Below, piece by piece: positions 21,921-34,150 of a stretch of DNA of 64,000 nucleotides (position 1 is its first letter; every line of letters starts with the position of its first letter). The position numbers and the translations under genes are program-made. The stretch is from Plectrocnemia conspersa. Taxonomy: Eukaryota > Arthropoda > Insecta > Trichoptera > Polycentropodidae. The notes under the pieces were generated by a model. The model was not told the origin of the DNA. It did no database searches and worked only from the letters and a program-made list of their open reading frames with translations. The stretch covers positions 372,001 to 436,000 of the forward strand of contig VTFK01000333.1 in the NCBI GenBank assembly GCA_009617715.1. The letters run 5' to 3'.

Positions 21921-24599
21921 GCGTAAAATTGTCATTGATAGATACTTCAAAGTTTATTCATACGATAGTAATTACTACTTTCGTATATATATATGATTTT
22001 TTTAATATAATTTTACAAAAATAATACTTAAAAATATATTTTAAGTTTAGTATCATTTAAAAACTTAAAACATAATTTAGATTTAAGCTTAAAATAAAAA
22101 GGTAAATTTCAGCGTAATTAATTATTAATTATAATTAAATTAACTCTTTACTTTTAGATTGTATGCAAATATAAGGGCGGTAGTCATATTTATTAGATTT
22201 TTTTATGTTACTTTTTATGTAAATGCTTCTGGAATAAATAGGTTTAAAAATACATTTTAATATTGCCCGTATTGCGTTAAAGGTTAAAACAACCACAACA
22301 GCTGCATAAGCTTAGTTCTCTGGATATTTAGTATATGTAATAAGCTTAACGCTTGCAGGTGATCTAAGTAGCAACACGTGGTCAAACAGTGCAATTATTG
22401 CTGAAGAAAAAGTGTTCGAAAATAGTAACTGAAGTCGTAAAGTTAACACTGTTTTATTACAATGAAGTTTTTAAAGTGAGCTATTGTAAATATAAGAGTG
22501 CTACTATTTGCGTTTCTCAACTAGAATATGTATTTTAATGTTCTAGTACAGTATGCAAAGCGAATATAAAAAGCACTGGAATTTAGTACATATTATAAAT
22601 ATAGAATAAAGTTTTAAGTTACTTAAAGTCAAATCTGCAATTAATTCTCTATATATAAAATAAATTGATATTTAATACATAACGTATTTATGAGTGTATC
22701 AATAAAGTTGCAATTAAAGTAAAAACTTCAATAAGACAATATATTTAATTCACAGATTCCAAAGCCTAAGATATTCAGAATTAAAAATTGTTTTTATTAT
22801 ATTTTACTTAAAACCTATTAAAAATATATTAGAGAAAATAAAAATACAATAATATACATTCAATAATCAGTTTTGCAATGTAAAACATTTATTTAAATTA
22901 AAAAGAAAATTGGTCAAACATTGATCGATTATTTCGATCTCTAAATTTATTTTTAAATATTTATTCATAAAATATCTCTTCCAAGTAATTGGCTTATCTT
23001 TCATATAACTGACCTAATTATTTATTTATTATTTAAAAAAAAATAACATCCCGTAGTACTAGGCTTATTATCTTCAAAAAACCCAAATATTTTACATTTT
23101 AACGTAAAATAAAAAATACATAAAAATAAAACAGTAACAGTTTTATATTAAAATAATAACATAAAAAAATATTGTATATTCAGCAATTAAAAAAAAATTA
23201 TCAAAATATTGCTAGAATTTATATTATAATACTAACAATAATTCTAGCTCTCCAAAATTCTTAATTTTTTTTATGCATCTGTGTATGACATTAAAATTAC
23301 TAAACTTTATTTTTTCTCCTTTTATTTTAACATATTTTTATATTTTTATTAATATTATTATTATAGAATAATATTTATAAAATATATTATTTATAGTAGA
23401 TTTTTATCCTAAGATATATATTAACAGCACTTTTTTAAACATTTAAAATTTTGGAATGCTAAAATTCTTATAAATACAATAAAGTTATCACCTGAAAGCA
23501 AAATGTTCATTATTTTTTTAAACAAATTTTTAAACTTAGCCAAAAAAGCAATCTAATGGAGGGTAGCTATCGATAAATAATTAAAAAAGTGTTCCAATCC
23601 TTATAATTGATGTATTTCTATTTTAAAAATATATTAAAATATATTCTTTTTCAAGAATATATTTTAATATATTTTTAATCTTAGCCGAAGCTTAACAATG
23701 ACTCGCAAAAAGTTTAAAAACTTCATATAGTATATTAATAATTAACGTTTAATTTTATATTTAAATTATTCTTATCTTTATGGGGAAAAAATATACATGT
23801 CTGGGCTGCCCTCGATTGCTTTATTTGCGACTTTTTGAAGACGATTTTTTATTTTAATTATATTTTAGGCTATTTAGCTATCTGCAGGTAGTCTTTAATG
23901 GGGTTGCCCGGCCAAGGACAAAGCTTTGAAAAATTGTTAGACTGCTGTAGCAATGGCCTGCTAAAAGCCCTTAAATGGTGATTTGATAAGGCAATAGTTA
24001 AAAATCTCGACTTGAGATGGCTTCTCAGCTGAAAATCGATAAAATATTCGTATCTATCGTTTGCTTAAGTTTTTTTTCTTATTCAAAAAACACGTTTTTT
24101 CTTCATGTTTTTAATTAAGGATATATATTTTTTTAATGCATTATAAAACGGAAACAAAAAAAAAATCTTAAGAAATATTTTTTTTAAGTTTATTTTTTTT
24201 CTGTTTTATAACGAATACAAAAAAATATAGATAATATATGTTATTTCACAATTTAATAATAATAGATGCTATTATTTTTTTTTAGATAGCGTATATAACT
24301 TAAAAACTAAAGGTCTTCTAAGACAATGATCAGTTCTTTTAAACTTTTTTTAAATATGAAGTGTTTATTACAATGACTTTATGATCTTGCGATAAACCTC
24401 ATATTTTTTTATAATTTTAGGCGTTCATAAAATAATAACATAAAAAAAACATCGTATTTGTATTATATTTATATTTTAATTTAAACAATATTTTATTTAT
24501 TCCAAGTAGCAATAAATTTCATTATATATATTTTTTAATATCCAAATTATCCAAAGGGTCCTATTAAAGATTATTATTATTATTTATAATGATCTAACA
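21921..24599. other. long AT-rich spacer
   Basis: Apart from a short mixed stretch at 22330-22450 (with AACACGTGGTC, an E-box) and another at 23890-24060, the region is AT-rich filler. It contains the perfect hairpin at 23623-23678. No coding was recognised. Confidence 0.5.
23623..23678. repeat. 25 bp perfect inverted repeat, 6 nt loop
   Basis: The arm at 23623-23647 (TTAAAAATATATTAAAATAT then ATTCT) is exactly reverse-complemented at 23654-23678, around the loop TTTTCA. Composition is nearly pure A/T, which raises the chance level, but 25 matched pairs are still notable. Confidence 0.9.
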
Positions 24600-25640
24600 A
24601 AGAGTACTCAAGCAAATTTAAACCATCAAAACACAACGTTAATGTATTACAACGAATGCCAATTTAACCCATCCAAACACCTGATGGTGCATACGATTAA
24701 CAATCACAACGTCCTCGGTTGTCATTCCGACCAACCACCCGCAAACTCTCAATTATTAACTGCCAATATCATCTACTGCTAAGCCTCTTTCTCGGATGGC
24801 AGCAGATAAGAGCGGATTCAATTAGTCGCTTTCAAGGCGGACGGATTTACCTTATAGTATGACAACTTCATACGAGCACCAAAAATATACATATATACAT
24901 ATTATATATCATTACATATAAATGCAATTCACGTTCCTTCCAAAAACCCGGACAGATGTTTCATATTTGAAGAGAGCGAGGTAAGGGTGGATGGACTGAG
25001 CCACCCGGCGTCCGAACACCTTGACTCCCAGTACGATTACTCCCAGATATCTGTGGATGATAATGGTAATAATAGAAGGCAAACATCCCGAGAGGGTCCT
25101 GCCAACCCGTTATGATGACTAGATTGTTTACATATCCTGGGCATGTGCTGTTGACCCTATAACTAATGATTCGATGATGTTCCATATTGTACCAACTCGC
25201 GATTACGATCGAAGGGCGTTAATAACATGTGTTATTTTTTTATCTATTTATAATCACATAAATAAAAAATGTATTAAGAATGAAACAGGATCGAAGAGAG
25301 ACCTTCGCGTGTTAAGCTTTATTAAGATATATGCACATTAACGAAGCGTAAAATTAATTGGCAAAGTCTTAGTTGTAGGTTGAACGGCCTGGATTTAGTG
25401 TTTGATTGGTGTGGTGCTTTATTGTGTATCTCATGGGATATAAAACAATTATGAGATTCGCGTGCCCTGTGGTAATACAAGGACTCAATGATCCAATTGC
25501 ATTTAATGCAATTCCACAATGCACCACCGATTGTTGCGATAATAAGCCAACGGAAACGCACTTGTCCGCGGCTATGCCGTGGGAAAGTAAAGCACACACG
25601 ATACAAATCAGTGTTTCTCAATATATGATTTATTAAACCG
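24600..25640. other. two adjacent complex blocks, candidate regulatory
   Basis: 24650-25220 and 25320-25620 have mixed composition, separated by AT-rich sequence. The second contains CGTGGGAA at 25578-25585, matching the Su(H) consensus, plus CCAATTGCATTTAATGCAAT near 25493. ORFs on both strands are domain-free. Confidence 0.3.
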
Positions 25641-26249
25641 TATGAGATTCAAAACTCAACAATAGTTTAACCTAAATTGTATGTTAAATAATTACGTCAA
25701 TAATTAAATACAAATATAGTTACACAGGATCATCCAAAAGTATGTTTATTATTTTAAAATTAAACACCCTATTGTATTAAATTTTTTTTTATTTTTATTT
25801 ACATAATACTCATATTGTTATATAGAAAAAAAATCATAAAAATGACACACTAATGTTTGACTATGACAAAAAAAATGTTTTTCTACGGATATTAAACCTA
25901 AGAAATGCTCGAAGTTCACAGAAACACTCGCTGTTTAAAATATATTTTAAAACATATATTTAAGATTGTAAAATTATAGAAATTCACTGGACAATATAAA
26001 CAAACTCTTGGAAAAATTACTAAAACTGACTGTAGTGACTCGCAATAGTTCTATTTTGCTACAAAAGAGCTTTGCCGTGTCTCTTTTTTTATAAACATTT
26101 TGTTGTCAACGTTGAATATTTTTATTCTAAATACTCTAGCGAGATCTTTAAGTTATTGGAAATAGCATAGGAGCGCTGCTTTTAAAAAAAATAATAAGTA
26201 CTGCGCTTAATTATGTTACATTTCTTAAAAAATTGAACTTACTGACTGT
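25641..26249. other. AT-rich spacer
   Basis: No gene or repeat was recognised. Confidence 0.5.
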
Positions 26250-27520
26250 GTCTATAATCTAAAATAAAAAATAAACAATATACAACCATAAAACCATTAT
26301 TAGTTTTTTAAATAGTAAAGTGACTTTTGGGTTATTACTATTATTATTTGTTTAAAAATTAACGGGGATTAACACATAAAATAAATATAGAATATCAATC
26401 TTTTTTTACAAAATTTTAAGTAAATACAATTTTTATTGATAGTTTTTGACAATAAAAATTTATTATGCTTTCATGTTTGGAATCTTAAATTAAAAATTAA
26501 ATAATACATAACCTTAAAAAATTCATCTGATTTTTAAATAATTACGTTACTTTTGAATGTTTTAGTATTATCTATTTACAATTTAACGGAGAATTATCAT
26601 AAAAAAACTATATTTATAATAAATGTAAACACATCCTACGTAATTTTTTTTGTAGTATAAATTTCTCAAGCTTAAAATCTAAAATAAAAATATAACAATA
26701 TTAACAACTTTAATAAACCTCTAAAATCTGATAATATCTTAGCAAAGCGATAAAGTTTATAAAAAAAAACATAGTCATAGTCTTTAAAATATTGTAAAAA
26801 AACACCTAAATCCATGTGCAATGCATAAAATTAGTGACAAGTAAAATAATAAATATTTTAAAACTGCCTTTATATAATAGTTTGCCTATTTTTTATAATA
26901 TATATTTTGATATCCTTTACTTATAAATATCTGCATAAATTCCAAAAACATTTACATTCATAGTAGATTTGTAAAAAATCATTTACTGACTTATTACAAA
27001 AAGGATGCTTATTAAAATTTATTTTAACAATGTTTTTTAAGTGTGAAAATATATTATGCTACTGGATTTTATAAACTACAACAATATTATTCTTACGCAT
27101 AATCACTCATATTTATTAACATCTACATACATTTTTTAAAATTTCAAAAAATATATATATATATATATAGTAGTACTATATAATCATATAGTAACATTTT
27201 AAATATTTTGAAGTTGCTTTAACAATTTGCTTTATTTTTTATATTAGGTATAGTTCAGCTTATAAATATCTACATATTTAAAAAAAATATATAGATAGTA
27301 AATTTGGTTAAAACTCGTTACAAAATAATTATGCTTAAATATGTAGCACATAAAATAATATTTTTATAATAATTTTAAAGTGGGCAACCATTTTTAAATT
27401 GTGATTTTGATATGGAGTCTGTGAATAAATTTTTAAATTTATTTGTTATACCATCGGATTTTATAAAATGCAACAATATTATTTACATGCCTAATCACAT
27501 TATTTATAAGGCTGATTTCC
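26250..27520. repeat. region of diverged AT-rich repeats
   Basis: Related blocks recur. GGATTTTATAAACTACAACA at 27064 and GGATTTTATAAAATGCAACA at 27456 are followed by similar ATAATCAC or CTAATCAC ends. Segments at 26899-26990 and 27237-27320 share CTTATAAATATCT followed by a GTAGATTTG or GTAAATTTG end. A related word is at 4134. Spacing is irregular (about 340-390 bp). It looks like an old repeat family or tandem array almost erased by mutation. Confidence 0.4.
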
Positions 27521-27612
27521 AAACTTTGATTGTTTTATTTATAGCAAATAAAAGCTATATTTTCCTATTGGGGTGATTTTAAAAGTTTATTTTTCTTTAT
27601 TTTTGTATTAAA

Positions 27613-28620
27613 TTGTCGAACCTCGGTTGCTCAGATAATTTAACTCGGTTATTCTCGAGTTATTCAATCAATCATAGACAGTTTGTAACCTATGGTGGAC
27701 GATTGTCAAAAGAACATTTTACTCCTTCGGGGGTTCCTCAAGGATCCAATCTGGGACCTCTGCTTTTTGTGTTATTTATTAATGATATAAATACAGCAAT
27801 TAAAAATTCAACTTTTCTTCTGTACGCAGATGGTTTAAAATTATATAAATGCATTCGATCTGTTGTGAACTCCTTCTCTCTACAAAGTGATTTAGACTCT
27901 CTGTGGAGATGGGCTTCTATTAACCGTCTGCCCTTTAGTGTCGGAAAGCGCCATACTGTGTCATTTTCTCGATCCCGTTCGCCATCAGCTTATTTCTACC
28001 ATCTCGGTAGTAACATTTTGACTAGAGAAACTTCCACTAAAGATCTCGGAATCACTTTCGAGAGCAAATGGAGGTTCTCTCTACACATACACGACGTCTG
28101 TGATAAATCTTCCAAGATGCTCGGCTTTGTTATGAGGAATGGCTTTCACTTTGACGATCTGTCAGTTATTCGTATCCTCTATGACACCTTAGTTCGTAGC
28201 ATTCTTGAATTGGGATCTATAATTTGGAATCCCCGAATTGCCAAATATTCCTTTTTAGTGGAAAAAATTCAAAAAAGGTAATTAAGATACCTTTACAAAA
28301 GAACATTTGGTTATTATCCGTACTTATATCCTAGCGCCTTTCCTTTAGGAGCGCTTGGGTTCTCGCAGAAAGCTGTATGTCGCTAAGCATTTTTTCAAAT
28401 TACTGAAAGTTGCTGTCGACAATCTAGCTATTCTCGAGGAATTCCAGTTTTGGGTTCCGGAACATTTTCGAGAATCACGATCGAGACCTCTTTTGATGGC
28501 CGTTAGGGCTAGGACATCCGCACTTGCCGACTCGCCTATAGCTGTAGCCATCCGGCTCCTTAATACGCTGGCATGACTTATTTAATGTTAGCTACGAGGA
28601 TCTGATCCAGTTTGTATCAT
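27613..28620 (+). pseudogene. reverse transcriptase C-terminal half, broken
   Basis: The first part is open to 28281 and carries SGVPQGSNLGPLLFVLFIND, then FLLYADGLKLY, KDLGITFESKWRFSLHI and VEKIQKR. The catalytic YADD box reads YADG, so the second aspartate is lost. After VEKIQKR a TAA replaces the TAT (Tyr) of the other copy; about 14 bp are then missing near 28355, shifting the frame, and the C-terminus continues to 28576 in another frame (KLYVAKHFFKLLKVAVDN). The residues before SGVPQGS (GCSDNLTRLFSSYSINHRQF) are typical of the region preceding RT motif B'. The 12 kb copy is in better condition. Confidence 0.9.
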
Positions 28621-28719
28621 TTAATTTTGATATTTTATAATTTTTTGTTATGTTTAAGTATTGTTATATTTATGTATATATACGTTTTTTATGTTTAATA
28701 AATTTAAAATTTGTTTTCG

Positions 28720-28761
28720 ACCATCGTGGCGCATTGGGGTAACCTGTTAGGCCACGATGGT
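28720..28761 (+). other. 3'-terminal stem-loop of the non-LTR element, copy 1
   Basis: ACCATCGTGGC at 28720-28730 pairs perfectly with GCCACGATGGT at 28751-28761 around a 20 nt loop. It sits about 20 nt before the 3' end of the element. A hairpin at this place in three copies suggests a template-recognition structure. Confidence 0.85.
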
Positions 28762-28785
28762 AATAATTTAATCTAAAAAATTAAG

Positions 28786-29149
28786 AAATACATATTTTAG
28801 AAAAAATTATAAAAAATGGCAAAATGAATAAATTACATGATTCTTGAGTATTACATCTGAAAACATATATTTCAATGTCCTATACATAATTATAAATATT
28901 AATTTACCCTTACCTAAAATAAAATTTTCTAATGAATTTATTTTAAAATATTTCAATTATTATTTTGTAATTTTAATTCTGTATTTTTGAATGGATAAGT
29001 ATTTAAAAATGTGACTTTAGAAACTGTAAAGATTGATTTTTACTTCCTTTATAAGCAGTTACATAATTATTTTTCAATATTTTTGTCAAAAGTCTATCAT
29101 ATAAGTTTTAAATGTATATATTAATTAATTATCGCGTTTATTTCCATTA
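28786..29149. other. AT-rich spacer
   Basis: Nothing recognisable was seen. Confidence 0.5.
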
Positions 29150-29800
29150 TACGAGTATTAGAGAGCATTTTACCCTCTTGTTCCATTTTTCCCATGAGCC
29201 CGAAGACAATTGCAGCGGAATGCTCTGGATCCAGATGAAAGGGCCGGGCGAGCCCTTTGAGCCCAAGACAGCCTCTTTATATATGTGTCCGCCGTCTGTC
29301 GACAAAAACCAATTTGAATATATTGTCTGTGGTGGTTCTCCTGTTTGCATACTGACTTTGTCCGAACTTCATCCCGTCCGTCAGCGAATCTCCACAATTT
29401 TCTCTTTAGTTACTTTTTTCAAAACCTTTGGCGAGTGTTGCTGTTGCTGCTACTGCTATTTGCATGTCGCGAGTGATTTATTAACACCCATCCGAGAATT
29501 CCTGGTCGGTGTTGAAAATTTAGAGTATGCAAGAGAAGGTTGTTCAAATTACTTTTTACTCTTAGATTGCTAATTGATTTGCGTTTTTAAACTAATTTCG
29601 TGCGAGAACGAGAGTCGTAACTCTGATACAATGTAGGTAAAAAATAAACTATATGTTTTGCTGCGGTATCCGACGCTTCTGTGTAATTGATTTGGAAGTA
29701 GTTAACGCCAATTTTAAGAGTTGTTTTTATATGCGCCTACGGGTAATCATAAATTGCCATGGACGATGAAAAATTTCATAAGCAAATGTATAATATTAAG
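29150..29800. other. complex block, longest domain-free ORF
   Basis: A 153-codon plus-strand ORF (29112-29573) covers the block and includes a run of cysteines from a (TGY)n tract near 29437 (GTGTTGCTGTTGCTGCTACT). It starts in AT-rich DNA and matches no domain I know. The words GAAAGGGCCGGGCGAGCCC and GTCCGCCGTCTGTCGAC mark high complexity. It is most likely noncoding; an unknown lineage-specific peptide cannot be excluded. Confidence 0.3.
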
Positions 29801-30040
29801 ATCTGAGAATAAAGCCTAGATAAAAAAATACATACAATAAAAATAATAAAAAATATTATTATAATATAAAAATTATTTTATTATTTTTAATTAAATTAAT
29901 AAATTTCTCATTAAGCACAAACACATAATTTATGGTTAATGAGAAATTTATTAATTATTGTGTTACAAATTATTATGAAAATATTTAATTATAATTATAT
30001 ACTATTTTTATCTAATATAATTACGTACTCAATTTTTCAC
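29801..30040. other. AT-rich spacer containing a hairpin
   Basis: AT-rich sequence; the hairpin at 29894-29956 is listed separately. Confidence 0.5.
29894..29956. repeat. 21 bp perfect inverted repeat, 63 nt hairpin
   Basis: AATTAATAAATTTCTCATTA then A at 29894-29914 is exactly reverse-complemented at 29936-29956, with a 21 nt loop. The size is that of a short hairpin RNA precursor, but no known miRNA sequence is present in the arms. A decayed foldback element is equally possible. Confidence 0.9.
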
Positions 30041-30870
30041 ACATAAATCGTATTTTAATAGCCGGAAATCGATATACGACCAACGATACGCAGCGGTAGG
30101 TCGTGTCTTGACCAATCTGCTGTTTTACCATTTTATTTTTATATATTTAATTTCACATCGTTGCTAAATGAAATTTATATGAAAACTGTAACGAACGAGA
30201 CATTCGTCCGGCCTCTGAATCATTGCCGATTGATCCTGACAATCATTGGCAAAGCACATTGTTTCCCACGTAGCCAAAAAATTTACGAGCAAATCTTAAG
30301 TAAAAACTCCAATGTTTAAACACGATAAAAATCGATTATTTCTGGACCACCGGGCATCTAAAATATCTGCATTGTCCATAATAATTCCCTTGTGATGGTA
30401 TCATCATGTGTGGTACACTTTGATTATATGTCGGAATTTTACTATGCGATTATCTCATATTAAAGCCTTATTCAATTAACAAAGCAGCCGACATATCCAA
30501 TGAATTATTCATCGGTTTATTCAAAACCTAACTACCGGTTGGCTAGGGGCTCAATCACACGGGGCATTTAATATTATTGCTGGGGATTCGTGCTTTCGTT
30601 TTTAGATCGTGATAGTCCCATCGTAACCAGAAGCCGAAACGTTCAATTAACTTTGTTGTTTTTACGGTTTGCTTTTATAATGTGTCGTGTGCGGCCCCAC
30701 ATGCTAATTCGGAGATTTAGATGCAAATTGTCGGAACGGCGCTCACCTAAAGGGCATTTTTACACTTTTTTTTCATCTTAGATTAAACACGTGTGCTTGA
30801 TAGTTACGAAGAACGGTACATCTATGAATTTTAATCCTGTAATGCTAGGTTTAATACTGTTTTGGCGTGA
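30041..30870. other. complex block, candidate regulatory
   Basis: This includes TACGACC and GGTCGTG as a loose inverted pair near 30074-30105, a POU octamer (GATGCAAATTG) near 30720, and CACGTGTG near 30788. No coding domain was found in the ORFs. Confidence 0.3.
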
Positions 30871-31639
30871 GCTTCTAGGTAATGATAATCTTTCAATAAA
30901 AATAGGAATAAATTTAAAAAATATATCTTTTTAAATTGTAAATAAATCAAGAAAAAATATATATTTTTATTAAATAATGCATATTTTATTGACTTAAAAA
31001 TTCATAAAAAAATATGTATCTATCTATAATGGATTGTAAATCAAATTTATGCATATCTTATCTTGATGTTTCAAAGTACCTGCTCGTCAAATAGTGCGCA
31101 ACTGCCTGCTACAGCAAAAATTATTTTAAATCGCTTCTGATTAGATCACACCACAATTTTTTAACGATGTTTACTTATCGGTTTAATAACACCTTATGTT
31201 TTAATAAAAAATATAGGATGATCCAAATTATTCATGAGTAAAGCTAGTTCGATTTTTATGCATTAGTATTATATTAGTGTATTTGCATATTTTTAATTGA
31301 TATTTTAAACGCAAGCAGTCTTTGAATCGACTCCTCCCAAGTTCATTTATACAAGTCAAAAATATTTTTTGTATGTGGATATACATTTTTTTAAATACAA
31401 ATTCACATATCAAACGTTCAGTATTTCTACAGTTGATATTAGTTTATGTTTTAAAATATTTACAATCATTATGGCCGCTTAACATATTATAAGCATATGT
31501 ATGTTTAGTATTTCAACAACGATGTTAAGTCTGTCATTAGTTTTTTTTTGCGTTGTTGAGGAAAATTTTATTCAATATATTTTTTTATATTAAAAATAAA
31601 ACTTAATAATAAATTTGTGGGGGCCAATTTATTTGGCCT
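30871..31639. other. AT-rich spacer
   Basis: Nothing recognisable was seen. Confidence 0.5.
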
Positions 31640-31810
31640 AAAAAAAACAAAACTGGCAACACTGGTGTGGCGGTGGCGAGTGCAAAACTCTTTATCTAGT
31701 GACTGAAATGGGAGTACGATGACCAGCAGTGCCTTGTCCGCCTATAAATTTCAATCGAGTACTACTTCAGCGGCTCAATTTGGGTTTAATTGACATCCGT
31801 CCGCTTTATA
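31640..31810. other. short GC-richer block
   Basis: AACTGGCAACACTGGTGTGG and GCGGTGGCGAGTGC stand out; just upstream GGCCAA and TTGGCC form a small palindrome near 31622. CTATAAATTT near 31742 is TATA-like, but no transcribed unit follows that I can support. Confidence 0.3.
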
Positions 31811-32229
31811 TTTGAAATCAAAACAAATAATTTACTTTAAAAAAATATAATAACGATTTATTTAATTAATTGTAAGCTATATATTGTATCCAAAAACTGT
31901 ATATAACAGTAAATTCTATACATCTCTATAATTTCTATTAATATTATCTATGAAGCTATTCTAAATAAAAAGTATTTTTTTTAAATATCTTTTGCAAATA
32001 CATCCTATAGTATAATTTTAAAACTATACTACATATTCGATGACTATTTTTAACACTGTTTTTAAAAATCATCAGATTTTAAAGAGATTTTTTTCAACTT
32101 TTTCTCTACAATTAATTAGCTTAAATAATTTGATTATTATTATTTAATTAGACGAGCGATACTTGTCAAAAAATAGGTACATATATTTTTATAAATATAA
32201 CTAGTACTGTTTCATTCATGCTTTAACAT
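31811..32229. other. AT-rich spacer
   Basis: Nothing recognisable was seen. Confidence 0.5.
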
Positions 32230-32820
32230 TATGACGTATTCAAAACCATACAATTTGTATTAACAGCGTCAGTCGATACGTCGATTGTCGACATATTTCA
32301 AATCGACCATCACCGAGTGCAATCTAAGGGCCTATTAATCAATTTCAACTCGAGAGCAGTCTCATAACGATCAAGATCTCTGAGACTTCTTCAACAGCGC
32401 AAAACCGGATGTGTGTAAGTATCGCTTTCGTTGGGGATTCATCTCACGAGCGCATATTACAATTCCATTCATCTCGGTTTCCCCTCCGGCGCAGACGATA
32501 ACGAGCCTTAGGCCTGGATCGGTTTGAGTGAAAAAGTCCACCAGTGATTCCTCCATCCTCCGAGGCTTAATAAGGAAAGACGAGATTTTGTATAAGGAAA
32601 GGAGGGACGGAGGAGTTAGATCGTGAAAGAACTTGAACAGATGTTTGAGAGTACGCGATTTTTCGATGTTTTGCTTTCATGAGTCCACAATGAGAAACTT
32701 GAACGGGAGTCCCGGAGTGTTGAATGGAAAGAACCCTATAAGGATCGTATAGATTTCCGAATCAGATCATGTCTGGACGCGTCGATGGGTGAATTGTGTA
32801 AAAAGTACACTGTATAAGGA
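32230..32820. other. complex block, candidate regulatory
   Basis: Mixed composition with CGATACGTCGATTGTCGAC near 32273 and many purine-rich words at 32570-32740. A minus-strand ORF of 61 codons is domain-free. Confidence 0.3.
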
Positions 32821-32914
32821 AAATCAATTCATCAACATTGCTATAATTATTATACACGGACTGATTGTTTTTGCAAAGTATGCTAAGCAAAAACGCATAA
32901 AAAACCTAATATAT

Positions 32915-32939
32915 ATATATAAAAAAATAATGAATATAG

Positions 32940-33007
<68 letters not shown>

Positions 33008-33030
33008 ATAATGAATATAGATTTATCAAA
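32915..33030. repeat. (TA)n microsatellite with a duplicated flank
   Basis: A TA tract of about 30 dinucleotides (32942-33002) is preceded and followed by the same sequence, TATATAAAAAAATAATGAAT then ATAGATTTA (about 32918-32946 and 32998-33026). The tract therefore sits between two direct repeats, as expected from slippage or unequal exchange. Confidence 0.9.
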
Positions 33031-33715
33031 TCTGAATTAATTTTACAAAAGATAAGTCTTTCAAAAATAAATATTATTGGGACATTCTAAAATAAATATT
33101 TAATGTGCAATTCTTTATATGAAAATATATTAATTAATCACATTCTAATCATATAAATCTGATCTTAGAAAAAAAATAACTGACAAAAAATGACGAGTAA
33201 TATGGGAATATATTTTATTGCCATTAATTTGCTAGTGATGCTCTGGTCCATGGATAAGAACTTAGGAGGCAGTCGATGAATTTTATTCTAAATTTAGTTT
33301 TAATAAATCAATAATTTATTTAATAAACTGCAATTATGTATATATAAATTTAAATAGAGTATTATTTTTATTATAATTATATCAACAATCCCACTTTTAA
33401 TTTGTGAATCTCTCAACTTATTTAACGCCCCTTATATATGATAAAAATGCGTATAATAACGAGTAGGGACATTTTGTATAAAAAATATTTTAAATTTTAA
33501 AGTATTACACAGTAATGCTTTAAAAGTTATTCATTTATTCCATTTACACGTTAACTTTCATCAATGGAGAGCAAAATGTCTACAGGGAGTTTTAATGCTT
33601 TAAATATTATTTTTTTATTTAATTATAAAGTACAACAAATGAATCATACAAAATGATTAGTTCAACTAATTAATATATTAAACATATTCATTATTTTTTT
33701 AAATATATATTATAG
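33031..33715. other. AT-rich spacer
   Basis: Nothing recognisable was seen. Confidence 0.5.
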
Positions 33716-34150
33716 CAATCAACTTCTCAAACACCGTGTGTAAATTACGCTCGTAGTCAGCACCGAAGTGCCTGATTCATAATTCAGAAGCGGCGCACCT
33801 TTCGCTCTCGTATACTTCATCTCGTCCCTAATAAAAAAATATAAGCGATTGAAGAATTCCACCTTCAGCTCATCTCGTTGGTATTCAGAGTTCATGGTGG
33901 TGTTCCGACGGGACCATCTCGAAACTTTGTCACTCGTTCTCACTTTTATAAGCAACGTAACGATCGTACGTTGCACCGTTTCGACCTTAAACAACCCATA
34001 AACATGTAACGAAAGCACTCGTATGAAATTTCATAGGTATTTTTATTGATCTTGTACTCTTTTATGCGACACGCCTATGGAATATTGCTGAAGAATTATA
34101 TGTAATTATTATTGCAAGAGTATTTAATTGTGGTTCGATAAAATTAACTC
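33716..34150. other. complex block, candidate regulatory
   Basis: Mixed composition; a minus-strand ORF of 99 codons has no domain. CAACGTAACGATCGTACGTT at about 33953 is nearly palindromic. Confidence 0.3.

Larger units (their letters stand above)
27611..28785 (+). mobile_element. 5'-truncated non-LTR retrotransposon (copy 1)
   Basis: Sense copy of the family also seen at 12003-13090, 51239-51570 and 5008-5165. It begins inside the reverse transcriptase gene at about 27611, has a broken ORF to about 28620, a 3' UTR with a perfect terminal hairpin at 28720-28761, and the tail TTTAATCTAAAAAA. It reaches about 40 codons further upstream than the 12 kb copy. No clear target-site duplication was identified. 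Confidence 0.93.

Noticed and set aside
25578..25585. Su(H) site CGTGGGAA as evidence for a Notch-responsive element
   Set aside because: A single 8-mer is expected by chance in a window of this size.
29112..29573. 153-codon ORF in a complex block
   Set aside because: No recognisable domain, a cysteine run from a simple repeat, and a start in AT-rich DNA; kept only as a note within the block.
31735..31790. Promoter with TATA box CTATAAATT
   Set aside because: No transcript, ORF or initiator support downstream.
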